From Acidobacteriota bacterium (GTDB lineage: Bacteria; Acidobacteriota; Terriglobia; Bryobacterales; Bryobacteraceae): a DNA stretch of 55,817 nucleotides. A program made the position numbers and the translations under genes. The DNA lies in NCBI GenBank assembly GCA_018268935.1, contig JAFDVS010000011.1:1-55817 (forward strand), read 5' to 3'. The stretch's first letter is position 1. Every line of letters begins with the position of its first letter. Below, piece after piece: positions 42,725 to 50,818 of this stretch. The notes under the pieces were generated by a model. That model was not told where the DNA came from and searched no databases. It saw nothing but the letters and a program-made list of their open reading frames with translations.

Positions 42725-44083
42725 ATGCAACGGCGGAGCTTCGTTAAGGCCTCTGGGCTCGGGATGACCGCGCTTTCGGCGCAACGCGTGCCAGGCGCGA
42801 ATGACCGGGTAAACATCGGGCTAATCGGTTGCGGCGGACGCGGGCGCGGTGTGGCCCGTTCCATGCGCGAAGCGCCGAACGTTGCTTACACCGCGGTGGC
42901 CGATGTCTACAAACCCAACGGTGATCAGGCTCGCGAATGGGCCGGCGCGGATGCGAAATATTTCTCCGATTTCCGCAAATTGCTGGAGCTGAAAGATGTG
43001 GATGCGGTTCACATCGCGACTCCGGATCACTGGCACGCGATCGCAACCGTGCTCGCCTGCCAGGCCGGCAAAGATGTGTACGTGGAAAAACCCGTGTCGC
43101 TGACAATCCGCGAAGGCAGGGTAATGGTGGAGGCGGCGCGCAAGCACAACCGCATTGTGCAGGCGGGCACACAGCATCGCTCGGCGCCGCATTTTCAGAA
43201 GATCGCCGAGATCATCCAGCGCGGAGATATCGGCGCGGTGCGTTTTGTGCGGGTGTGGAACTACGCGAATCATTCGCTGGCAGCGATGCAGCCTCGTCCG
43301 GATGAGCCTGCTCCGGAGGGACTGGATTGGGATATGTACGTGGGGCCGTCGCCGAAGGTTCCTTTCAATCCCTTTCGCTTCCTGGGGACGTACCGCTATT
43401 TCTGGGATTATTCCGGCGGCTATATCACCGACTTTGGAAATCACCGTCTGGATACGATGCAGCAGATCATGGGTGTGACTGCGCCCCGAACCATTTCGGC
43501 TTCGGGTGGGCTGTACGTGGTGAAGGATGGCCGGGAGACGCCGGACTTCCTTTCGGTCACTTATGAATACGACAACTTCATCGCCACGTATGAAGGATCG
43601 AACCTGAACGGACATGGGATGGGTGGGCGCACTCCAGGGCACCGCTACTACAACGCCCGCGGAGAGTGGGATCAGCCCAACGGAATCGTATTCTACGGAA
43701 CCGACGCCACCATCTACGCAGAGCGAATCGGCTGGGAGATTTTCCCCGAGCCCGAAGCCCCAGCCATGGCGGGGCGGCGTGGGGCAGCCGTGCCCGCAAG
43801 AAAGCGGGCCGCTTCCGTGAAACGCATGTGGGAGAACGTGGAAGAGCCGACGAAAGCACACTGCCGGAACTTCGTGGACTGTGTCCGGTCCCGGAAGACT
43901 CCCAATGCCGATATTGAGATCGGGCATCGCGGCACTTCGCTGGCGTTGCTGGGCAACATTGCCATGCGAACGGGGCTGAAGCTCCATTGGGATGCTCAGC
44001 GCGAAGACTTCCGCGACGCTCCGGGAGCGTCAGCGCTGCTCACGCGGAAGTACCGCAAGCCCTACGATTGGATCAAGCTCTAG
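42725..44083 (+). CDS. Tat-exported Gfo/Idh/MocA-family oxidoreductase
   Basis: 452 residues. Twin-arginine signal MQRRSFVKASGLGMTALSA. The N-terminal Rossmann domain has VNIGLIGCGGRGRG (residues about 29-42) and the catalytic EKPVSL motif (Lys of EKP) after HIATPDHWHAIATVLACQAGKDVYV. The C-terminal part has YWDYSGGYITDFGNHRLDTM and GHRGTSLALLGNIAMRTG, as in the exported acidobacterial/planctomycete members of GFO_IDH_MocA. It should carry tightly bound NAD(P) and act on a sugar or cyclitol in the periplasm. It ends 3 bp from the convergent phosphoribosyltransferase gene. Confidence 0.9.
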   Translation: MQRRSFVKASGLGMTALSAQRVPGANDRVNIGLIGCGGRGRGVARSMREAPNVAYTAVADVYKPNGDQAREWAGADAKYFSDFRKLLELKDVDAVHIATPDHWHAIATVLACQAGKDVYVEKPVSLTIREGRVMVEAARKHNRIVQAGTQHRSAPHFQKIAEIIQRGDIGAVRFVRVWNYANHSLAAMQPRPDEPAPEGLDWDMYVGPSPKVPFNPFRFLGTYRYFWDYSGGYITDFGNHRLDTMQQIMGVTAPRTISASGGLYVVKDGRETPDFLSVTYEYDNFIATYEGSNLNGHGMGGRTPGHRYYNARGEWDQPNGIVFYGTDATIYAERIGWEIFPEPEAPAMAGRRGAAVPARKRAASVKRMWENVEEPTKAHCRNFVDCVRSRKTPNADIEIGHRGTSLALLGNIAMRTGLKLHWDAQREDFRDAPGASALLTRKYRKPYDWIKL

Positions 44084-44086
44084 CGC

Positions 44087-44701
44087 CTAGATCCAGACAC
44101 TGTCGAGGGGAAGGCCCTGCCTGCAGAGGTCGCAGGATTCGGCGTTGTCGGAGTAGCGCCCGTCGAGCTTGGCGAGGTAATAGAGCGGGAGATCGCCGAA
44201 ACTCGGCGATTTCGGAGTTGGCTGATAGACAATCACGGCCAATCCAACCACTTCGCCTCCATTGGCCTCAACGAGCTTCTTCAGCTCAGAAAGCTTACGG
44301 CCGCTGCGGAAGATATCGTCCACCAGCAGCACCTTTTCGCCCGGCCGCTGGACGAAGTACTGGCGAAAATGCAGAGGATGGTTCTCATCCTCGCCTTCGG
44401 CCCAGTAGACCTGGCGTGCGCGTAACGCTTCGCAAACACCGTAGGCCACCGGGACTCCGCCACCGGCGGGGGCAACGATGGAAAGCTCATCGATCATTGC
44501 CCGTAGCTCAGGATTCGATCGCACTTTTCGGCTCAGGCCGACGCTGAGCGTCTTCAAATGCTGATAATGGCGCATGGCCAGGGCTACCTGCAGATACTCA
44601 TTGGCGTGCAGGCCATTGGGGTACATGAAATGTCCGTGCCGCAACGCGCCGGTCTTTTTGAGAAGACTTACGACATCTTCTTGACTCGGAATGACGTCCA
44701 T
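44087..44701 (-). CDS. Orotate phosphoribosyltransferase-like protein
   Basis: 204 residues. The start LLKKTGALRHGHFMYPNGLHANEYLQVALAM parallels OPRT N-termini (gHF..sGlHs..Y), and the PRPP loop is KVLLVDDIFRSGRKLSELKKLVEANGG. In standard OPRT the loop reads VEDVVTTG, so the DDIFRSG form and the C-terminal pair of cysteines (ESCDLCRQG) set this one apart. It may be a diverged PyrE or a related type I phosphoribosyltransferase of pyrimidine metabolism. A TACACT hexamer ends 6 nt before the ATG, again with no Shine-Dalgarno sequence. Confidence 0.72.
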   Translation of the reverse strand: MDVIPSQEDVVSLLKKTGALRHGHFMYPNGLHANEYLQVALAMRHYQHLKTLSVGLSRKVRSNPELRAMIDELSIVAPAGGGVPVAYGVCEALRARQVYWAEGEDENHPLHFRQYFVQRPGEKVLLVDDIFRSGRKLSELKKLVEANGGEVVGLAVIVYQPTPKSPSFGDLPLYYLAKLDGRYSDNAESCDLCRQGLPLDSVWI

Positions 44702-44786
44702 GGTTTTAGTGTAGCGCCGCTCCGGTGAAGTGTTGGTGTCAAGTTGGGGGAGAATTTCCGGCTGTTCCGCTCACCTATTCCATGAG

Positions 44787-45653
44787 ATGCGATGTATTAT
44801 CCGCTGGGCGCGACGGGCGCAGGACCCCAAGCGCGGTCAGCGACTGCGGAGACTCGATCAGCTCCTACGGCAGGCGGCGCAATCGGGATACTACAGAAAA
44901 CGGCAAATCGATTTGCCTCGGCAAGGGCCGGCGAGCGAAGATCTGATGCTGCGTTCGCTACACACGGTTCCCCGAGTGGAATTGGACGACTTTTTGTCCA
45001 ATCCGGTGGAGTTTTACAACTGGCACCACCGGCTACGGCCAATGCGCCCGTTGGACTGTCCACTTGGATCGATTGGGCGGACTGCACTGTTGGCCGATGG
45101 GTTCGAGGAAACCGAGTGCACGCGGACCTTCACTTGTCTTTCGCTGGAGGAGTTGGAGGAATACGAGCCGGATTCGATAGCCGGGCCTGTCTGGCGGTTG
45201 AAGAATCTGGCGGAACTGGCGCTGGCCGGGAGACTACGGCTGGACTCCTTGCGCGGTGCGCTGCTGGTTTTCACCGGGCTGAAGCATGGATGCCTCAAAG
45301 CGCAGGATCGCGACTTGTTGTGGCGGGCATTTCAAGTTCCCGTTTTCGAGCAGTTTCGCGGGTTCTCCCAGGAACTGCTCGCTTGGGAGTGTGAGGCACA
45401 CGACGGGCTGCATATCGATGGCGAGAACGCCATTTTTGAGCTGCCCCGCGACGGCGAACTTCTTCTCACCGGGTTGGCATGCGAGGAGTATTCCCTACTT
45501 CGCGTGGGCACGGAACTGACCGGCCGTCTGTGCAGTACGCCATGTGGCTGCGGGAATCCATCGCAGCGGTTGCTGGAAGTACGTCCCTTGCGGATGCCGG
45601 TGCTGTCCATGGCCGCGGCAGCCGGCGCGGCGGTGGCCTACTCAACGCGATAG
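44787..45653 (+). CDS. Protein of unknown function with ligase-like C-terminal CxCG motif
   Basis: About 288 residues from the ATG at 44787; an in-frame ATG at 44730 gives an unconvincing N-terminus. The N-terminal part is basic and helical (RLRRLDQLLRQAAQSGYYRKRQ), the middle has LADGFEETECTRTFTCLSLEELEEY. The C-terminus EYSLLRVGTELTGRLCSTPCGCGNPSQRLLEV echoes the end of phenylacetate-CoA ligase/PaaK-like adenylate-forming enzymes (RvGd.tGrl...PC.CGr..prl), but the ATP-binding core is absent. It may be a detached or highly reduced relative. Its last 12 bp overlap the convergent TPR gene. Confidence 0.45.
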   Translation: MRCIIRWARRAQDPKRGQRLRRLDQLLRQAAQSGYYRKRQIDLPRQGPASEDLMLRSLHTVPRVELDDFLSNPVEFYNWHHRLRPMRPLDCPLGSIGRTALLADGFEETECTRTFTCLSLEELEEYEPDSIAGPVWRLKNLAELALAGRLRLDSLRGALLVFTGLKHGCLKAQDRDLLWRAFQVPVFEQFRGFSQELLAWECEAHDGLHIDGENAIFELPRDGELLLTGLACEEYSLLRVGTELTGRLCSTPCGCGNPSQRLLEVRPLRMPVLSMAAAAGAAVAYSTR

Positions 45654-46736
45654 CGGAAGATTGGGACGGAGGGCTCGAACGTCGACGGTCTGCGTACCCG
45701 GCCGGGGATAACCGTGCAACTCGCGAATACGGTCGGCCTCCTTCCGAAGGCTCATGGCATCCTTCTTTCGTTTGATGGACTGCAGCAATTCCGCTTGCTC
45801 GTACATTTTGTTGACCACTGCGGCGTGATTAGGCCCGAGAAGTTGGCGTAGTGTATCCAGTGCGCGGCGATTCCAGTCGATTGCGCCTTTCGTATCGCGT
45901 TGCCGGTTGCGTGCCGCCGCAATCGCGCTGAGCAGCATGGCCGCGGTGGTGTGAATCGTTTCCTGGCCCGATATTTCCCAATTGCCGAGTGCATCCCGCA
46001 GGATCGTTTCCGCGCGCGCAGGTTCAGTGTTCAACAGCGTGATCGCCGCACTATAGGTGGCACGAATGGTCTCCGGATGGAGAGGGCCGAAGCGTCGATT
46101 CAGTTCCACATGGCTATTCCAGGCCAGCGCATAAGCCTCTTCCGCACGATTCAACTTCACCAGAACGGTCGCCAGACTCGCGGCCTGGGCCACGGTGTAG
46201 GGATGAGTCGGCCCGAGGGCGCCGTTAAAGATTTCGTAGGCTTTGCGCAAGGACTTCTCGGCTTTGACGTGCTCTCCACGGGCCGATTGCAGAGCGCCCA
46301 GTCCATCCCAGATCTGGCCGTGCCATGGATGGCTCGCCGGGAGATACTTCCCGGCGATTCGGAATGCTTCCTGCAACAGGAGCTGACTTTGAGTGGCCCT
46401 CTGCAGGTGGAGGTGTGACTCGGCAAGAGAGGTCAGGAGCGAGACAGCGAGTTCCGGTGCGGCCGGCTCGGCGCCGCGAAGCGCTTCCAAACCCGATGTG
46501 AGATGAGCTTCCGCCTGTGCATACTGCCCCAGTTGATTGGCTGCGGATCCCACCACGTGATGCAGCATGGCGAGATCGATCGCAGCCATGTTCTCAGGGA
46601 CTGATCCCAACAGCTGCAGGGCGCGATTTCTGGCTTGCGCGAACTTTCCTTCGCGAAGCATTTGCAGTGCATCCTGTTGCTCCGCTTCCAACGCGCTGAA
46701 TGAGAAGGCGCAGAAAGCCAGTATTGCCGGGCGCAT
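45642..46736 (-). CDS. Exported tetratricopeptide-repeat protein
   Basis: 364 residues. Signal peptide MRPAILAFCAFSFSALEAE. From residue about 20 to 330 it is made of tandem TPR units of the kinesin-light-chain type (34-42 residues): ALQMLREGKFAQARNRALQLL, NQLGQYAQAEAHLTSGLEAL, ARGEHVKAEKSLRKAYEIF followed by LGPTHPYTVAQAASLATVLVKLNRAEEAY, RFGPLHPETIRATYSAAITLL, LLGPNHAAVVNKMYEQAELL. Such proteins mediate protein contacts. It lies downstream of the small protein gene on the same strand (12-bp gap) and divergent from the sigma/kinase pair, whose kinase also carries TPRs; a regulatory link is possible. Confidence 0.8.
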   Translation of the reverse strand: MRPAILAFCAFSFSALEAEQQDALQMLREGKFAQARNRALQLLGSVPENMAAIDLAMLHHVVGSAANQLGQYAQAEAHLTSGLEALRGAEPAAPELAVSLLTSLAESHLHLQRATQSQLLLQEAFRIAGKYLPASHPWHGQIWDGLGALQSARGEHVKAEKSLRKAYEIFNGALGPTHPYTVAQAASLATVLVKLNRAEEAYALAWNSHVELNRRFGPLHPETIRATYSAAITLLNTEPARAETILRDALGNWEISGQETIHTTAAMLLSAIAAARNRQRDTKGAIDWNRRALDTLRQLLGPNHAAVVNKMYEQAELLQSIKRKKDAMSLRKEADRIRELHGYPRPGTQTVDVRALRPNLPLSR

Positions 46737-46748
46737 GTCGGTGAACCC

Positions 46749-47126
46749 TTATCCGTGGGTGAGCAGGAACGAACCGAGAGTGCCCGCGGGTTGCTTCCCA
46801 AGATCTCCTTTCACCGCCAGCACACAGCCGGCGATGGATCCGTTGGCGCCGAAATAGCCGCGAACGAGATAGGTGGCGCCCAAGCCTTCCGCTGTGAGAT
46901 CAACGCCTTCCGGTGAGCCGTTTGCCGCCGGTGTCACGACTCCTTTCACTTCAAGCTTCACCGCCGGTGCGAACTCCAGGGTTCCGGAGATTGCTCCGGA
47001 GGCGTCCGTGGTTGCCGTCAACTGCCCGGGAGGCGCCCATGGGGCGGCGATAGAGGATGGGTTGGTTGCCGTGCCGGCGGCAGGGCAATAGCTGCGATAG
47101 TGAAATTTTCCATTAAGGGTCTGCAT
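46749..47126 (-). CDS. Small beta-rich protein of unknown function
   Basis: 125 residues from the ATG at 47124-47126; an upstream ATG (47162) would cross an inverted repeat. It starts MQTLNGKFHYRSYCP and continues with alternating strands rich in Gly, Ala and Thr (GQLTATTDASGAISGTLEFAPAVKLEVKGVV, GLGATYLVRGYFG, SIAGCVLAVKGDLGK). The pattern suggests a small beta-barrel or sandwich. No signal peptide. Two cysteines. First gene of a two-gene unit with the TPR protein, divergent from the sigma factor gene. Confidence 0.6.
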   Translation of the reverse strand: MQTLNGKFHYRSYCPAAGTATNPSSIAAPWAPPGQLTATTDASGAISGTLEFAPAVKLEVKGVVTPAANGSPEGVDLTAEGLGATYLVRGYFGANGSIAGCVLAVKGDLGKQPAGTLGSFLLTHG

Positions 47127-47142
47127 GTCCACGCAAGCGCAT

Positions 47143-47163
47143 CTTGCGGAAAAATGCCGCAAG
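47143..47163. promoter_or_regulatory. Inverted repeat in the divergent promoter region of the sigma/kinase genes
   Basis: CTTGCGG-AAAAATG-CCGCAAG, a perfect 7-bp inverted repeat 17 bp from the minus-strand start at 47126 and 70 bp from the sigma factor start. It could be an operator for both directions. A TATATT (47186-47191) is a possible -10 for the sigma gene. Confidence 0.35.
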
Positions 47164-47232
47164 AAAATTCTTCACGGCGGTAGTGTATATTGGTCGAATC
47201 AAAAATCGGCTGATAGCCAATCGAGGGGATGG

Positions 47233-47829
47233 ATGGAAACTGGGGCGGGTGAGGTAACGGTTCTACTCGAAAAAGTTCGTTCCGGAGACAAAGCGGCTGA
47301 GAGTCGCCTCTATGAAATCGCCATGCCGCATCTGCGGAAGCTGGCACAGTCCTTGTTGAACCGCGAGCGCCCGGATCACACGTTGCAGGGCACGGAATTG
47401 GTGAATGAAGTGTACCTGCGCATGGCGGGGGCGAAACTTTCTTTGCGGGATCGTTCGCATTTCTTCGCTGTGATGGCTAGAGCGATGCGAAGGGAATTGA
47501 TCGACTACGCCAGATCGCGGCCAAAGGTGGATATTCTGCCTCTGGAAGGCTTGCCGGAAGGCGTGGTTTCGTCGAACGACCGGCGCGAGCTGGCGCTCAC
47601 TATCGACGAACTGCTCGATGAGATGCGGGAGACGATGCCGGTGGAATGCTCCATCGTCGAACTGAAGTTCTTTTTTGGGATGACGGACGAGGAGACAGCG
47701 GAGGTTCTGTCGCTGCCTTTGCGGTCGATGCAGGGCAAGTGGCACGATGCGCGGGTTTGGCTCTTTGAAAGGGCTGAGGCACAGCATTGGAAACCATCGA
47801 AAAAGGCGGGACGCCCGGCGGCGATGTAG
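47233..47829 (+). CDS. ECF-type RNA polymerase sigma factor (TIGR02999-like)
   Basis: 198 residues from the ATG at 47233, which has AGGGG just upstream; longer starts add a non-conserved leader. Region 2 is seen in ESRLYEIAMPHLRKLAQSLL, TLQGTELVNEVYLRMAG and RSHFFAVMARAMRRELIDYARSR, the last being the mark of the acidobacterial/planctomycete ECF subfamily often paired with protein kinases. Region 4 is in SIVELKFFFGMTDEETAEVLSLPLRSMQGKWHDARVWL. It should direct RNA polymerase to a small regulon. The kinase gene starts inside its last 43 bp, so the kinase probably controls it by phosphorylation. Confidence 0.88.
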   Translation: METGAGEVTVLLEKVRSGDKAAESRLYEIAMPHLRKLAQSLLNRERPDHTLQGTELVNEVYLRMAGAKLSLRDRSHFFAVMARAMRRELIDYARSRPKVDILPLEGLPEGVVSSNDRRELALTIDELLDEMRETMPVECSIVELKFFFGMTDEETAEVLSLPLRSMQGKWHDARVWLFERAEAQHWKPSKKAGRPAAM

Positions 47830-50453
47830 CGATTGCGGTCTTTCTGGCGGCGGTGTCCCGTCCGGAAGCCGAGCGCGAGGCATTCGTGCGCGAAGCCTGT
47901 GGCGCCGACGAAAGGCTGCTCTCCGCCGTGTTGCGCCGGTTGAATTGGGAACAACGGATGAAGGGCTTCCTCCTCACGCCCATGCTTACCCGTGAGCGGA
48001 TGGATCGCCCGTTTGCGATGGGCGAAAGCGTATTGCGCGGACGGTACCGCATTGTGCGTGTGGCTGGAGAAGGAGGAATGAGCGTGGTGTACGAGGCTTG
48101 GGATGAAAAGCTCGGCAGGCAGGTAGCCCTGAAGTGCCCGCGCTTCGAATTCCGCAAGCGCCTGACGGAGGAAGCGCGGAAGTCGCTACTGGTCAATCAC
48201 GCCAATGTGTGCCGTGTATTCGAGATCCACACGGAAGAAACACCAACGGGCGATGTCGATTTCCTCACGATGGAGTTCATCGAGGGAGAGACGCTGGGGG
48301 CACGGCTGCGGCGCGTGGAAAAACGATGGCTGCGCACCCGCGAAGGATTGGATGTGGCGCGCCAGATCTGCGAAGGCTTACAGGCAGTTCACGATGCCGC
48401 AATTGTCCACCGCGACCTCAAAGCGGGGAACGTCATGTTGTCGCAAGTGGGAACGGGCTCTTGCCGCGCGGTAATTACGGACTTCGGAATCGCCCAGGAT
48501 AGCGATGTTTTTCATAGCGACAGGCGCGGCACGCCTTCCTATTTGGCTCCCGAGTTGTGGATGGGGCATTCGGCCACAGTGCAATCCGATATATATGCTC
48601 TGGGAGTGCTGCTCTATGAAATGGAGTTTGGCTGCGGGCCATTTCCCGATGGCGCCTCCTGGCGGGAGCGGCTCTACGAGCCACCGCGAGTTCCAGGTTC
48701 GGACCGTGTCAGTGCGTTGTTGAAAGCGTGCCTTGCTCCCGATCCGCGCCAACGGCCGCGCCGCGCAAGCGAGGTGAAGCGGCGGCTGTTTCAGCCGTCG
48801 CGGCGGGCCATGGTGGCTGCGGGATTTGCCGCCACCGGGTGTGTGTTAGCGGGCAGGTGGGCAAAGGAAAACTGGTGGCCTTCATCCATCGTGCGGCTTG
48901 CGGTGCTTCCGGCGCGAGGACCCGCCGGCGATGATTGGAGAATCTCCACCGGCGGTTTCCTGCACGATGTCTCCTATCGCTTCCAGACGCTGCGAGGCGC
49001 CCGCCGGCCGCTGGTCGTGTTGGATGTGGCACAAACGGCCAAGGAAGAAGCGGCGGGTTTTGGCGATGCGAAGGCCCGCATGGGTGCTACGCACGCCATC
49101 GTTACCGATGTACGGCGAGACGGCACGGACTGGAATGTTTCGGCTGCGTTGGTGGATGCTACAAACGGGCAGCGCTTACGGGAGTGGCGCCCTGTCGTTT
49201 CCGGTCGCTCATTGGACGACCAGATCTTTGCCTTGCAGACCAGGGTTGTACAGGATTCCATTGAGGAATTGCGGCTGCAGGCGAAGCCAAGAGCACAGGA
49301 CCTTACCCCGGCAGTGTATGCGGACTACACGCAGGGCGTTTATCTGGCTCGGGTGGACTATGAGAACGCGCAGCGCGCAATCCCGTATTTTGAGCGCGTC
49401 ATCGCGGCGGCGCCGGATTCGGCACTGGGCTATGCCGGTCTGGCCGAGGCGTTGATCGGCACGGTGTACCAGAGCGGCGATACTTCGCTCCACACGCGGG
49501 CACTGGCGGCCCTGGAGCGTGCCGAACGGCTCGACCCGGAACTGGCTCACGTACATCTGGTGCGCGGAAGGCTGAACCATTTCATGGGCCAGTTCCAGCG
49601 CGCCCGGGCTGACTTCCAGCGTGCGGCCGAACTGGATCCCAATGACGCGCAAGCCCTGTTGGGGATCGGCTGGGAGTTGCACTATCTGGGCCGCAATCGC
49701 GAGGCGGAAACACCATTCCGGATGGCGATGGAGAGGCACCCGTCGTACTACAAGCCGTACCTGGATGCTGGGATCTTCTACTACGAACTGCGGAATTTCC
49801 AACGCGCTGAGCAGTTGTGGCGAGAGGCGATGCGGCTGCACCCCACCAATTCGCGTATCCAGTTGAACTTGGCGGTGCTCTGCGTCGAGACGGACAGGTT
49901 GGTGGAAGCGGAGCGGTTTGTGCAGGCGTCGCTGCAGGCATCGCGAACGCTCGCCGCGGTGGAACTCTTCGGGGACATCCGTGAGCGGCAGGACCGGAAC
50001 GCGGAAGCCATTGCGGCCTATGAGGAGGCGCTCCGCGTCGGACCTCCACTGTATAAGACATGGGGCGCGCTGGCGATGGTGTATCGCAAAGTGGGCGATG
50101 AGGCGAATGCAACGCGTGTGTTCCGCCGCGGATTGGAACAGGCCGAAGATGGAGTGGCTGCTTCGCCTCGCGATCCGGAGCGGCTTGCATGGTGCGCCTA
50201 TTATCACGCCGCGGTGGGTAATGAGGCCAGAGCGCGGGCTCGTGTGGTGGATACGCTGGCGGTGGCGAACAAACCCGCGGGGAGAATACGCAAACGCCTT
50301 GTGTTGGCCTTCGATTTGTTGGGTGACCGGGAAGCGGCCTTGGGGTTGTTGGCAGGCGCTCCCCGTGAATTACTGCGGGAAATTGCCCGCAGCCCAGGTG
50401 TTTCGCCGGAGCTACGCAAGAACCGGCGCTTAGAAGAAGCGATTCGAAACTAG
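47787..50453 (+). CDS. Membrane serine/threonine protein kinase with C-terminal TPR domain
   Basis: 888 residues from a TTG at 47787 (GAGG about 8 nt upstream); it overlaps the sigma gene by 43 bp, and later ATGs would cut into the N-terminal region. The kinase domain has the Gly loop GEGGMSVV (94-101), Lys116 (VALK), HRDLKAGN (Asp about 210), DFG (about 232), APELW and DIYALGVLLYE, so it should be active. A single membrane helix (about 341-358, VAAGFAATGCVLAG) puts the C-terminal half outside: first a domain starting VRLAVLPARGPAG, then about eight TPRs (for example LGYAGLAEALIGTVYQ, PYLDAGIFYYELRNFQRAEQLW). The periplasmic TPRs probably sense a protein signal that sets sigma activity. Confidence 0.9.
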   Translation: METIEKGGTPGGDVAIAVFLAAVSRPEAEREAFVREACGADERLLSAVLRRLNWEQRMKGFLLTPMLTRERMDRPFAMGESVLRGRYRIVRVAGEGGMSVVYEAWDEKLGRQVALKCPRFEFRKRLTEEARKSLLVNHANVCRVFEIHTEETPTGDVDFLTMEFIEGETLGARLRRVEKRWLRTREGLDVARQICEGLQAVHDAAIVHRDLKAGNVMLSQVGTGSCRAVITDFGIAQDSDVFHSDRRGTPSYLAPELWMGHSATVQSDIYALGVLLYEMEFGCGPFPDGASWRERLYEPPRVPGSDRVSALLKACLAPDPRQRPRRASEVKRRLFQPSRRAMVAAGFAATGCVLAGRWAKENWWPSSIVRLAVLPARGPAGDDWRISTGGFLHDVSYRFQTLRGARRPLVVLDVAQTAKEEAAGFGDAKARMGATHAIVTDVRRDGTDWNVSAALVDATNGQRLREWRPVVSGRSLDDQIFALQTRVVQDSIEELRLQAKPRAQDLTPAVYADYTQGVYLARVDYENAQRAIPYFERVIAAAPDSALGYAGLAEALIGTVYQSGDTSLHTRALAALERAERLDPELAHVHLVRGRLNHFMGQFQRARADFQRAAELDPNDAQALLGIGWELHYLGRNREAETPFRMAMERHPSYYKPYLDAGIFYYELRNFQRAEQLWREAMRLHPTNSRIQLNLAVLCVETDRLVEAERFVQASLQASRTLAAVELFGDIRERQDRNAEAIAAYEEALRVGPPLYKTWGALAMVYRKVGDEANATRVFRRGLEQAEDGVAASPRDPERLAWCAYYHAAVGNEARARARVVDTLAVANKPAGRIRKRLVLAFDLLGDREAALGLLAGAPRELLREIARSPGVSPELRKNRRLEEAIRN

Positions 50454-50466
50454 AAAGAGGCTATGA

Positions 50467-50745
50467 ATGACTGCACCATATGAAGTGAGCTTGCCGGGAG
50501 GGCTAAAACTGACTGTCGAACTAGCCGACCGGCCGGTTGATTTTGAGATCTTTGTCCCCGCTGTTGGCACCATCGTTTTTCAGCGCGACAAAGGTCCCTT
50601 TCCCGCTGTCAAAGGCAAAGTAAACCGGATCGGTATTCCAGCGGCAAAGTACAAGAAACACCTTCGCGCCGACACTTCCATTGACAAACACGAAGTACTG
50701 ACGGCGTCTGGCGATTCCATCATGTACAGCGACCCCGAGATGTAG
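50467..50745 (+). CDS. Small protein of unknown function
   Basis: 92 residues starting 13 bp after the kinase stop, so possibly part of that operon. No signal peptide. The sequence is beta-rich and begins YEVSLPGGLKLTVELADRPVDFEIFVPAVGTIVFQRDKGPFP, followed by a basic stretch (KVNRIGIPAAKYKKHLRAD). It does not match a family I recognise. It could be a substrate of the kinase (several Ser/Thr near the C-terminus), but nothing in the sequence shows this. Confidence 0.55.
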   Translation: MTAPYEVSLPGGLKLTVELADRPVDFEIFVPAVGTIVFQRDKGPFPAVKGKVNRIGIPAAKYKKHLRADTSIDKHEVLTASGDSIMYSDPEM

Positions 50746-50818
50746 CCCTGTAAACTGCCGCCAGTGATAGACTCGTGAATACTGGTTAGGGGAATTTTCT
50801 GCTTGAGGTGGTATTCAC

